From Paracoccaceae bacterium (GTDB taxonomy: Bacteria > Pseudomonadota > Alphaproteobacteria > Rhodobacterales > Rhodobacteraceae): a stretch of 45,858 nt of DNA. The stretch covers positions 1-45,858 of the forward strand of contig RECW01000131.1 in NCBI GenBank assembly GCA_007693835.1, read 5' to 3'. The stretch's first letter is position 1, and the number at the start of each line of letters is the position of its first letter. Below the pieces are notes generated by a model. That model was not told the origin of the DNA and made no database searches. It saw only the letters and a list, made by a program, of their open reading frames with translations. Shown in pieces: positions 37,151 to 45,594 of this stretch. Position numbers and translations under genes: made by a program.

Positions 37151-38242
37151 ATGCGCCTGACCCTCGCCCAGATCGCCCGCGCGCTCGACGCCGAGGTCGC
37201 AGGCGACGCCGCCATCGAGGTGACCCGCCCCGCGCATCCGGCGGAGGCCGGGCCGGAGGACCTCGCCCTCGCCTTCGACGCCCGCCACATGGCGCTGCTG
37301 GCGAGGGGCGCGGCGCGCGTGGCGGCCCTGCCGGTCGGCGCCGACTGGCGGGCGCTCGGGCTCGAGGGCGCGCTGTTTCTCGGGCGCCCGCGCCATGCGC
37401 TCGCGGGGCTGACGGCGCGGTTCGACCGGCCGCCCGCCATCCCGGTCGGCCGCCATCCGGCCGCCTGGGTGCACGAGAGCGCCGAAGTCGCGCCCGACGC
37501 GCGCATCGGCCCGTTCTGCGCGGTGCACGCCGGCGCGCGCATCGGCGCCGGCGCGACGCTGGTCGACCATGTCTCGGTCGGCGAGGCGGCGTCGGTCGGC
37601 GACGGAAGCCTTCTGCACGCGGGCGTCAGGGTAGGCGCGCGGGTGCGGATCGGCGCGCGCGCCATCATCCACCCCAACGCCGTGATCGGCGCCGACGGCT
37701 TCTCCTTCGTCACGCCGACGCCGGGGGCCGTGGAGAGCGCCAAGACCACCGGTCGCGTCGACGATGCGGCGCGCAACATGACGCTGGCGCGCATCCACTC
37801 CCTCGGCGCGGTGACGGTGGGCGACGACGTCGAGATCGGGGCGGGAAGCTGCATCGACCGCGGCACGCTCGCCGACACGCGCATCGGCGACGGGACCAAG
37901 CTCGATAACCTCGTGCAGATCGGGCACAACGTGCGCGTCGGCGCGGGCTGCATGCTCTGCGCGCAAGTAGGGGTGGCGGGCAGCGCGATCATCGGCGACA
38001 GGGTGGTGCTCGGCGGGCAGGCCGGCGTCGCCGATCACGTCAAGATCGGCGCCGACTCGGTCGTCGCGGCGAAGGCGGGCGTGGGCTCGAACGCGCCGCC
38101 GCGATCGGTGTTGCTCGGCGCCCCCGCCCTCCCCCGGGATGAAGCGCTTTCGCTCATGATGGCGACACGCCGCCTGCCCCGCCTCGCCGAGACGGTCCGC
38201 AGCCTCAAGAAACGGCTTTCCGGCGCCGGACCGACCGGCTAG
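37151..38242 (+). CDS. lpxD: UDP-3-O-acylglucosamine N-acyltransferase
   Basis: A 363-residue trimeric enzyme that adds a 3-hydroxyacyl chain from ACP to the amino group in lipid A synthesis. An N-terminal uridine-binding domain (about 1-98) is followed by a left-handed beta-helix built from hexapeptide repeats ([20 protein letters not shown] onward). The catalytic His is in [14 protein letters not shown], and GADGFSFV binds the substrate. A C-terminal helical tail ([20 protein letters not shown]) is normal. GGAGG is 7 bases before the ATG. In most proteobacteria lpxD lies between bamA/skp and fabZ-lpxA; here it is instead followed by an ACP and a ketoacyl synthase. Confidence 0.95.
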   Translation: MRLTLAQIARALDAEVAGDAAIEVTRPAHPAEAGPEDLALAFDARHMALLARGAARVAALPVGADWRALGLEGALFLGRPRHALAGLTARFDRPPAIPVGRHPAAWVHESAEVAPDARIGPFCAVHAGARIGAGATLVDHVSVGEAASVGDGSLLHAGVRVGARVRIGARAIIHPNAVIGADGFSFVTPTPGAVESAKTTGRVDDAARNMTLARIHSLGAVTVGDDVEIGAGSCIDRGTLADTRIGDGTKLDNLVQIGHNVRVGAGCMLCAQVGVAGSAIIGDRVVLGGQAGVADHVKIGADSVVAAKAGVGSNAPPRSVLLGAPALPRDEALSLMMATRRLPRLAETVRSLKKRLSGAGPTG

Positions 38243-38269
38243 AAGCGGCTCACGAAAACCGAGGGTCTG

Positions 38270-38539
38270 ATGCGCCAGGACGTCGCCGACAAGGTCATCG
38301 CGATCATCGCCGAGCAGGCCGTGCTCGATCCAGCGGAAGTCACGCTCGACGCCTCGCCGGAGTCGCTCGGGCTCGACAGCCTCGGGCTCGTCGAGATCGT
38401 GTTCGCGATCGAGGAGGCGTTCGACATCTCCGTGCCCTACAACGCCAACGATCCCGAAGCCTCGGCCTTCGACATCTCCTCGGTTGCGAAGATCATCGAA
38501 GCGGTGGAGGGGCTTGTCGCGGAGAAGGCGACGTCTTGA
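38270..38539 (+). CDS. Acyl carrier protein, specialised copy beside lpxD
   Basis: An 89-residue acidic protein with the phosphopantetheine site in LGLDSLGLVE (Ser37) and a four-helix ACP layout. Compared with housekeeping AcpP (about 77 residues, motif GADSLDTVE), this copy is longer, has an altered site context (DSLGLVE) and an unusual segment (VPYNANDPEASAFDI), so it is not the general fatty-acid ACP. GAGGG lies close before the ATG. The stop overlaps the TTG start of a ketoacyl synthase. Position next to lpxD suggests it carries a special acyl chain for lipid A or another surface lipid, comparable in principle to AcpXL, but it is not AcpXL by sequence that I can recognise. Confidence 0.88.
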   Translation: MRQDVADKVIAIIAEQAVLDPAEVTLDASPESLGLDSLGLVEIVFAIEEAFDISVPYNANDPEASAFDISSVAKIIEAVEGLVAEKATS

Positions 38540-39741
38540 GGCGTGTCGCCGTCACCGGCGTCGGCGTCGTCTCCGCGCTCGGCATCGGGCGGGAGGCGCA
38601 TTTCGCCGGGCTGCGCGAAGGGCGATGCGGCATCGGGCCGTTGGCGATCCCCGACGCGGAGCGCCTCTCGGCGGCGATAGGGGCGCCTGCGCCGATGCGC
38701 TCCGAGGACCACTTCTCGAAAGCCGAGATCGCCCTCCTCGACCGCACCACCCAGCTTGCGTTGCTCGCGGCCCGCGAAGCCATGGATGACAGCGGCCTGG
38801 AGATCGACGAGACGCTGAGCCTGAAGGCTGGCGTCGCCGTCGGCACCGCTCTGACCGGCATGGAGACGGTCGAGGCGAGCTATCGCGCCGTCTTCGAGGA
38901 AGGCCGCAACCGCGTCCACCCGTTCGTCGTGCCGCGGCTGATGACGAACGCCGGCGCCAGCCAGATCAGCATGGCGCACGGGTTGAAGGGGCCGGCCTTC
39001 ACCGTCAGCACGGCGTGCTCCTCCTCCAACCACGCCATCGGACAGGCGTTTCACCTGATCCGCGGCGGCGGCGCCGACGTGATGCTCGCCGGCGGCGCCG
39101 AGGCGCCGCTGCACTTCGGAGTGATCAAGGCGTGGGAGGGTCTGCGCGTCATGTCGCGCGACGGGTGCCGGCCGTTCTGCGCCACCCGCAACGGCATGGT
39201 GCAGGGCGAGGGCGCGGCCATCCTCGTGCTGGAGGAGATGGCGCGCGCGAATGCGCGGGGTGCGCGGATCTGGGGCGAAATCGCGGGCTTCGGGATGTCG
39301 GCCGACGCCGGTGACATCGTTCAGCCTTCCGTCGACGGCGCCGCGCGCGCGATTCGCCTCGCGATGGCGGACGCAGGGCTTTCACCCGAGGACGTCGACT
39401 ACATCAACGCTCACGGCACGGCGACGGCCGTCAACGATCGCACCGAATGCGCGGCGATCCGGGCCGTGTTCGGCGCTGCTGCCGACCGTCTGTCCGTGTC
39501 GTCGACCAAGTCGGCGCACGGCCATTGCCTTGGCGCTGCGGGCGCGCTGGAGATGGCGGCGACGCTCCTCGCGCTGTCGGAGGGCCTCGCGCCGCCGACC
39601 GTAGGCCACCAGTCGCCCGATCCGGCGTGCGATCTCGATGTCACGCCGAACGTGGCGCGGCGGCGGGAGATCAGAGCCGCGTTGTCGAACAGCTTCGCTT
39701 TCGGCGGGCTGAACGCCGTGCTGGCGGCGCGCCGCGCCTGA
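38536..39741 (+). CDS. Beta-ketoacyl-ACP synthase (FabF-like)
   Basis: A 401-residue condensing enzyme. The Cys-His-His triad is visible: Cys161 in TVSTACSSSNHAIGQ, His in YINAHGTATAVNDRTE, and His in SSTKSAHGHCLGAAGALEMA; the C-terminal NSFAFGGLNAVL is also typical. It would extend the acyl chain bound to the neighbouring ACP. The start is TTG, overlapping the ACP stop as TTGA; AAGG lies 7 bases upstream, and the first residues RRVAVTGVGVVSALG are the invariant start of the family, so the start is well placed. The pair forms an extension module separate from the main fatty-acid genes. A GC-rich hairpin spans the stop. Confidence 0.92.
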   Translation: MRRVAVTGVGVVSALGIGREAHFAGLREGRCGIGPLAIPDAERLSAAIGAPAPMRSEDHFSKAEIALLDRTTQLALLAAREAMDDSGLEIDETLSLKAGVAVGTALTGMETVEASYRAVFEEGRNRVHPFVVPRLMTNAGASQISMAHGLKGPAFTVSTACSSSNHAIGQAFHLIRGGGADVMLAGGAEAPLHFGVIKAWEGLRVMSRDGCRPFCATRNGMVQGEGAAILVLEEMARANARGARIWGEIAGFGMSADAGDIVQPSVDGAARAIRLAMADAGLSPEDVDYINAHGTATAVNDRTECAAIRAVFGAAADRLSVSSTKSAHGHCLGAAGALEMAATLLALSEGLAPPTVGHQSPDPACDLDVTPNVARRREIRAALSNSFAFGGLNAVLAARRA

Positions 39742-39752
39742 GGCGGCGCGCC
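39726..39752 (+). terminator. 10-bp hairpin spanning the ketoacyl synthase stop codon
   Basis: GGCGCGCCGC (39726-39735) pairs perfectly with 39743-39752 around a 7-base loop containing the TGA stop. It lies between convergent genes. No U-tract follows on either strand, so it is at best a weak or Rho-assisted terminator, or a 3'-end stabilising structure. Confidence 0.35.
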
Positions 39753-39766
39753 TGCGTCGAGCGCCG

Positions 39767-40258
39767 TCAGTTCAGGTCCTGATAGGCGCGCGTGAAGCCC
39801 ATCAGCGAAACGCGCGCTTCTACGGCGGTGTCGGGCTCCTGAATCGAATAGACGCGCACCACGGCGGCGGCGCCGCGCCGCAGCGTCGCCAATCCCTCTT
39901 CGCCGAGACCGATCTGCGAGATGCAGCCGGACCCGTCGCAGAACAGGAACGGCGCGCCGATGGCCTCGCCGCCGTCGATCCGCATTTCGAGACCGCGCGG
40001 CAGAAGCACCCCGAGCGGCGCCTGCAGGCGCAGCATCGCGCGCACCTCGGCGTTCTGACCGGTGACGGGCTGAATCGCGGCCGCGATGACCGGCGCGCCA
40101 GCCGCGTTGTTCGCCAACTGGAAGATGTAGCAGTCGCCGCCGGCGCCGCAGCGCACTTCCCAGTCGCCGTGGGTCGCCCTGACGGCGTCCTCCTGGGCGA
40201 ACGCCGGGCCCGCGACCATGACGATGGCCGCGATGAACATGGAAACGATGCGGGTCAA
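39767..40258 (-). CDS. Invasion-associated locus B (IalB) family protein
   Basis: A 163-residue exported protein with a signal peptide (MTRIVSMFIAAIVMVAGPAFA, cleavage before QE). The IalB family pattern follows: HGDWEVRC, CYIFQLANN, LQAPLGVLLPRGLEMRIDGG, PFLFCDGSGCIS and a C-terminal VSLMGFTRAYQDL, with four Cys likely forming two disulfides. Such proteins are common periplasmic proteins in alphaproteobacteria; the invasion role comes from Bartonella and need not apply. The start is TTG: AAGGTGATC lies directly before it with correct spacing, while the later ATG at 40240 has no SD and would shorten the signal peptide to a less complete form. It converges with the ketoacyl synthase gene. Confidence 0.9.
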   Translation of the reverse strand: MTRIVSMFIAAIVMVAGPAFAQEDAVRATHGDWEVRCGAGGDCYIFQLANNAAGAPVIAAAIQPVTGQNAEVRAMLRLQAPLGVLLPRGLEMRIDGGEAIGAPFLFCDGSGCISQIGLGEEGLATLRRGAAAVVRVYSIQEPDTAVEARVSLMGFTRAYQDLN

Positions 40259-40411
40259 GAGATCACCTTGCCTGTGAAGGGTGAGTCAGTCGGGGTGGTT
40301 CAACTCCGCGATCAGCGTATCATGCTGCTTTCCAGAGGTGTAGAGCATCGCTTCGCCTGCACGCGGGCGCGGGGAGAAGGCGATGGACCACGCGCCGACA
40401 AAACGGCGCGC

Positions 40412-40452
40412 GGGGCGCCCGTGGTGGAGCGCCCCTGCCGTCTATCTTTTTG
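40412..40452 (+). terminator. Terminator-like hairpin with delayed U-tract (plus strand)
   Basis: GGGGCGC (40412-40418) pairs perfectly with GCGCCCC (40429-40435) over a 10-base loop, and a T-rich tract (CTTTTTGTTTTCTT) begins 11 bases later. No plus-strand gene ends close by, so it would end either read-through from upstream or an unseen small transcript that starts inside the 5' region of the IalB gene. The gap before the T-tract makes it weaker than the minus-strand terminator nearby. Confidence 0.4.
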
Positions 40453-40480
40453 TTTTCTTGCGTTTCCCTGTCGGACTGGC

Positions 40481-40493
40481 CGTGTCTGACACG
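40481..40493. promoter_or_regulatory. 13-base palindrome CGTGTC-T-GACACG
   Basis: A perfect 6+6 inverted repeat with one central base, 21 bases from the FNR/CRP-like dyad. The TGTC-N-GACA form is seen in operators of several regulator families, but no specific regulator can be named. Confidence 0.35.
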
Positions 40494-40513
40494 TCGCGAC
40501 GCTAGGCTCGGCA

Positions 40514-40527
40514 TTGACGTGGGTCAA
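40514..40527. promoter_or_regulatory. FNR/CRP-family-like site TTGAC-GTGG-GTCAA
   Basis: A perfect 5-4-5 dyad in the exact geometry of the FNR/FnrL/Dnr box (TTGAT-N4-ATCAA), differing only by the symmetric T/C-A/G change often seen in alphaproteobacterial sites. It stands in the leader region shared by IalB, the small-RNA candidate and DUF853. If active, it would tie one of these to oxygen or nitric-oxide sensing. Which promoter it serves cannot be decided from position. Confidence 0.45.
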
Positions 40528-40552
40528 GCGCCATGTGGCCCGTGTGCAATGC

Positions 40553-40580
40553 AAAAAAGGCCGCGCCTCACGGCGCGGCC
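40553..40580 (-). terminator. Strong intrinsic terminator on the minus strand
   Basis: On the minus strand GGCCGCGCC-GTGA-GGCGCGGCC forms a perfect 9-bp stem with a 4-base loop, followed directly by six T (40558 to 40553). This is a textbook Rho-independent terminator. No protein gene on the minus strand ends here: the nearest minus-strand gene to the right is 42247-44064, which ends 1.7 kb away beyond a plus-strand gene. A short local minus-strand transcript is therefore implied. Confidence 0.85.
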
Positions 40581-40646
40581 AGTTCGACAGGGAGGAGGCG
40601 CCCGAAGACGAACCTTGATCCGCTCCGGACACGAGTTAGACGCTAT
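40553..40646 (-). ncRNA. Candidate small RNA with anti-Shine-Dalgarno CCUCCUCCC loop (Cuckoo/CcsR-like)
   Basis: The 3' end is fixed by the terminator at 40553-40580. Upstream, on the minus strand, GGUUCG (40614-40609) pairs with CGAACU (40586-40581) and encloses a loop containing CCUCCUCCC (40598-40590), complementary to ribosome binding sites. A smaller hairpin (GUCCG-GAG-CGGAU) lies nearer the 5' end. A -10-like TACGAT at 40658-40653 suggests a start near 40646, giving about 94 nt; the -35 is poor, so the 5' end is uncertain. Loop-displayed CUCCUCCC is the hallmark of the alphaproteobacterial Cuckoo/CcsR and alpha-r14 small RNAs, which affect translation and stress responses. No protein is encoded on this strand here. 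Confidence 0.55.
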
Positions 40647-40700
40647 TGGTGAATCGTAAAATAAGAGTGACTTTCCGTGTAATCGGCGGGAGCGGGACGG

Positions 40701-42236
40701 ATGGGCGAACTTTTCATCGGCGCGGCGACGGACACAGGGCAGACGCATGCTCCGGGCGTCGCGCCGGTCGGGTTGAGGCTCGATCGGGCGAATCGCCATG
40801 GCCTGATCGCCGGCGCCACCGGCGTCGGCAAGACGGTCACGATGCAGGTGCTCGCCGAAGGGTTCTCCGCGGCCGGCGTGCCGGTGCTGCTGACGGACGT
40901 GAAGGGCGACGTCAGCGGCATGGGCGAGGCGGGCGCTGCGGGCGAGCGGCTCCGCGCGCGCGCCGAGGCGATCGGTCTGGCCGACTACGCGCCGCAGGCG
41001 TTTCCGCTCACCTTCTGGGACGTGTTCGGCGAGGCGGGCCATCCGGTGCGGGCCACCGTCGCCGAGCTCGGGCCGCTGCTCCTCGCGCGGCTGCTGGAGC
41101 TGAACGAGACCCAGGAAGGCGCGCTGACGGTCGTCTTCCGAATGGCCGACGAGGAAGGGCTGCCCATCCTCGACCTCAAGGACCTGCGCGCCGTGCTGAC
41201 CGAGGCCTCCGCGCGCGTCGCGGACCTTTCCGCGCGGTGGGGTCTCGTGTCGGCGGCGTCGCTCGGCGCGATCCAGCGCCGGCTGCTGGTGCTGGAGACC
41301 CAGGGCGCCGACAGATACTTCGGCGAACCGGCGCTGCGCATCGCCGACCTGTTGCGCACCGACCCGCAAGGCCGCGGGGTGGTGAACATCCTCGCCGCCG
41401 ACCGGCTGATGCGCAGCCCTCGGCTCTACGCGGTCGCCCTCCTCAGCCTGCTGTCGGGGCTGTTCGAGGAGTTGCCGGAGGTGGGCGACCCGCCGAAGCC
41501 GGTGCTCGCCATCTTCTTCGACGAGGCGCACCTGCTGTTCGACAACGCGCCGAAGCCGCTGCTCGACAAGATCGAGCAGGTGGCGCGACTGATCCGATCC
41601 AAGGGCGTCAGCCTCTGGTTCGTGACGCAGAGCCCCGCGGACGTGCCCGACACGGTGCTCGCCCAGCTCGGCGCGCGGGTGCAACACGCGCTGCGGGCCT
41701 ACACGCCCCGCGAACGGCGCGCGCTGAAGGCCGCCGCCGACAGCTTCCGCCCCAATCCCGCCTTCCGCACGGAGACGGTTCTGCCCGAACTCGGCGTCGG
41801 CGAGGCGCTGGTCTCGACGCTCGACGCGAGAGGCGCGCCGAGCGTCGTGGCGCGCACGCTGATCCGCCCGCCCGCGAGCGCCATCGGCCCTGCGAGGCCG
41901 GAGACGATCGCGGCGATCCGCGCCGCCTCGCCGCTCGGGCCGCTCTACGACGAGACGATCGACCGAGAGAGCGCCCACGAAATCCTCGCCGCCCGCGCCG
42001 AGAGCGCCGCGGCCGACGCCGAGGCCTGGGAGGCCGCCGTCGCCACCAAGGAGCGGGAGTTCAACACGGCCCGTCGCTACCGCCCCGGCGTCGAAGGCAA
42101 GCCGCCGCGCGCGCCGGCGCGGCGGGGCGACACGACGGGCGAGGCGTTCGCGAAGTCGCTGGCGCGCTCGCTCGGCTCATCGGCGGGGCGCAGCATCGTG
42201 CGCGGGGTGCTCGGCGGGCTGTTCAGGGGGCGCTAG
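40701..42236 (+). CDS. DUF853 / HerA-like C-terminal domain ATPase
   Basis: A 511-residue P-loop ATPase of the HerA/FtsK type. Walker A is AGATGVGKTVT at about residues 37-47; Walker B is AIFFDEAHLLF; a sensor-like region SLWFVTQSPADVPDTVL follows. This is the standard DUF853 layout (YjgR-like), a family of unknown role often called a helicase. A flexible Ala/Arg/Glu-rich C-terminus (about 430-500) ends in RGVLGGLFRGR. The ATG is the first in frame, with GGGAG about 10 bases upstream. Its leader overlaps the presumed promoter of the minus-strand small RNA, so the two are divergent. A convergent ABC-F gene begins 10 bases past the stop. Confidence 0.9.
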   Translation: MGELFIGAATDTGQTHAPGVAPVGLRLDRANRHGLIAGATGVGKTVTMQVLAEGFSAAGVPVLLTDVKGDVSGMGEAGAAGERLRARAEAIGLADYAPQAFPLTFWDVFGEAGHPVRATVAELGPLLLARLLELNETQEGALTVVFRMADEEGLPILDLKDLRAVLTEASARVADLSARWGLVSAASLGAIQRRLLVLETQGADRYFGEPALRIADLLRTDPQGRGVVNILAADRLMRSPRLYAVALLSLLSGLFEELPEVGDPPKPVLAIFFDEAHLLFDNAPKPLLDKIEQVARLIRSKGVSLWFVTQSPADVPDTVLAQLGARVQHALRAYTPRERRALKAAADSFRPNPAFRTETVLPELGVGEALVSTLDARGAPSVVARTLIRPPASAIGPARPETIAAIRAASPLGPLYDETIDRESAHEILAARAESAAADAEAWEAAVATKEREFNTARRYRPGVEGKPPRAPARRGDTTGEAFAKSLARSLGSSAGRSIVRGVLGGLFRGR

Positions 42237-42246
42237 ACGGCGCGCC

Positions 42247-44064
<1,818 letters not shown>

Positions 44065-44211
44065 GCCCGGCTATGTCGCGCGCGCGCTGCGGTCGGTCAA
44101 CCGTCGCGCGCGCCGCTGCGCCCGGGCGTCGGCGCAAGCGCGACATTCTCGCGCCGGAGTGCGCTGATCCGAAATTTGCGCTAAAATGGTGCGCAAGAAA
44201 GGGAGGGTGTC

Positions 44212-44613
44212 ATGGTCACGATGCAAGCGGGACTCATCTACTTCGCTCTGGTGTTCGTGGCGGGCGCGCTCGTGTCGGTGGTGCGCGACGTCGTGCTCGC
44301 CCCGAACATCGGCTTGCGCCTCGCCGAGCTGGTCGAATACCCGCTCCTGTTCCTGGTCATCATGGGTTCGGCGAACTGGACGATCCATCGCTTCGGGCTC
44401 AAGGGCCAGCGCGGGCCGCGGGCCGTGATGGGGTCGGTCGCCTTTCTGCTCGCGGTGACGATCGGCGCGCTGCTGGTGCTGCTCATCCGCGGGCAGTCGC
44501 TGGTGGAGTACGCCGCGAACCGCCACCCGCTTACCGGGGCGGTCTACCTGATGATGCTGGGGCTGGTGGCGGCGATGCCGCTGCTCGTCGGGCGCCGGCC
44601 GCCGCCGGTCTGA
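44212..44613 (+). CDS. Small four-helix membrane protein of unknown function
   Basis: A 133-residue hydrophobic protein with four membrane segments (about 6-25, 42-56, 73-92 and 103-124). Visible short motifs are VRDVVLAPNIG, ELVEYPLLF and GSANWTIHRFG between helices 1 and 3. I do not recognise a named family. GGGAGGGTGTC lies directly before the ATG, giving a strong start, and TAAAAT at 44182-44187 may be its -10 box. The 147-base gap upstream is shared with the divergent ABC-F gene. It could be a transporter accessory or an integral stress protein; no evidence decides. Confidence 0.72.
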   Translation: MVTMQAGLIYFALVFVAGALVSVVRDVVLAPNIGLRLAELVEYPLLFLVIMGSANWTIHRFGLKGQRGPRAVMGSVAFLLAVTIGALLVLLIRGQSLVEYAANRHPLTGAVYLMMLGLVAAMPLLVGRRPPPV

Positions 44614-44677
44614 CGGCTGTCGCCTGACCGCACCGCGCGAGAATTGCGCAGGCGCGTCAAGGGGTCTAGCGTGCGAA

Positions 44678-44697
44678 GCGTCTCGCTTGCGAGACGC
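44678..44697. repeat. 20-base palindrome GCGTCTCGC-TT-GCGAGACGC in leader of DUF3445 gene
   Basis: A perfect 9+9 inverted repeat with a TT centre lies 35 bases before the ATG at 44733. In RNA it would form a tight hairpin in the leader; in DNA it could be an operator. It has no U-tract, so it is a poor terminator for the upstream gene. Confidence 0.5.
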
Positions 44698-44732
44698 GCC
44701 TTCACCGCAAGCGACCCGTTGGAGCGCACCGG

Positions 44733-45587
44733 ATGACGACCACAGGCGCGCCCTATGCGCCGTTCATGGACCCGCGCACGGCCCACCCGCCGGGCGTGAG
44801 CCCGCTCGACCCGGCCGCATGGCTGGTGGTCGACCCCGACTACGCGCCGCAGATGGCGCAGCGCGACCGGCTGATCGCAGACGCGGCCGAGATCGTCACA
44901 AGCGCGACCGAGGACGCCGGGCCGGCGCTGGCGGAGTTCCGCGCCGTGCTGCTCGACCATCTGGCGCGAGACGGGCGCTGGCGGGTGGGACGCGCCGCCG
45001 TGCTGCGGCCCGACGACGCCGAGACGCCCCTCTCCCTCGATGCGCTGCGCCTCGCCGGGCGCCTCTGTCAGGAGGACTTCTGCCTTCTCGCGCCGGGCGC
45101 CGATCCTGCGGACGAGCATCGCCTGATCGCCGGCGTCCTCTGTTTTCCGTCGCGCTGGATGCTGAGCGAGAAGCTCGGCCGCCCGCTGACGCCGATCCAT
45201 CGGCCGGTGCCGGGGTATGCGGAGAACCTCTCGGCGCGGGTCAACCGCCTGTTCGCCGCCCTGCGCCCCGACCGGCCGCTGATGCGCGTCAACTGGCTGG
45301 TCTGGCCCACCGACATGCTGCACATGCCCCAGAGCGAGACGGCGAAGACGCCTGTCCCCGCGGTTCCGGGCCGCTTCTGGCTGCGCACCGAGCGCCAGAC
45401 GCTGCGCCGCCTGCCCGAGACCGGCGTCGTCGTGTTCGGCATCAAGACCACCGTGACGCCGATCGAGGACCTGACGCCCGCCCAGCGCGCCGGCCTGCGC
45501 GCGGCGCTCGCCGAGAAGGCGGAGGCCGAAGTCGGCTACTCCAGCGGGCGCGACGTCCACGAGGCGATCCTCGCCGCGCTCGCCTGA
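44733..45587 (+). CDS. DUF3445 family protein (haem-dependent oxidative N-demethylase-like)
   Basis: A 284-residue protein matching the DUF3445 family along its length: PYAPFMDPRTAHPPGVSPLD at the start, LCQEDFCLLAPG, CFPSRWMLSEKLGRPLTPIH, RPVPGYAENLSARVNRLF and FWLRTERQTLRRLPETGVVV. Characterised relatives bind haem through a PAS-like fold and remove N-methyl groups (dimethylamine monooxygenase alpha type, or HODM), but the full enzymes need partner subunits, and none is seen here. The function here is therefore only a family statement. Its stop is 7 bases from the inferred natural stop of the convergent MFS gene. Confidence 0.88.
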   Translation: MTTTGAPYAPFMDPRTAHPPGVSPLDPAAWLVVDPDYAPQMAQRDRLIADAAEIVTSATEDAGPALAEFRAVLLDHLARDGRWRVGRAAVLRPDDAETPLSLDALRLAGRLCQEDFCLLAPGADPADEHRLIAGVLCFPSRWMLSEKLGRPLTPIHRPVPGYAENLSARVNRLFAALRPDRPLMRVNWLVWPTDMLHMPQSETAKTPVPAVPGRFWLRTERQTLRRLPETGVVVFGIKTTVTPIEDLTPAQRAGLRAALAEKAEAEVGYSSGRDVHEAILAALA

Positions 45588-45594
45588 CACGTCG

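Larger units (their letters stand above)
40259..40700. other. 442-base intergenic region with several regulatory structures
   Basis: This is the largest gap in the window. It holds the leaders of the divergent IalB and DUF853 genes. It also has a plus-strand terminator-like hairpin (40412-40452), a palindrome (40481-40493), an FNR/CRP-like dyad (40514-40527) and a minus-strand small-RNA candidate with an intrinsic terminator (about 40553-40646). GC is clearly lower than in the genes, particularly at 40441-40465 and 40640-40680. A minus-strand open stretch at about 40271-40440 has no start codon worth calling. Confidence 0.7.

Noticed and set aside
40271-40440. Short protein-like stretch on the minus strand ending AELNHPD before a stop
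   Set aside because: It has no start codon with an SD, the only ATG gives 20 residues, and no homologue is recognised; it may be chance or a remnant.
40533-40652. 39-codon plus-strand frame beginning MWPVCNAKKA
   Set aside because: It runs through the minus-strand terminator stem, has no SD and no protein-like pattern.
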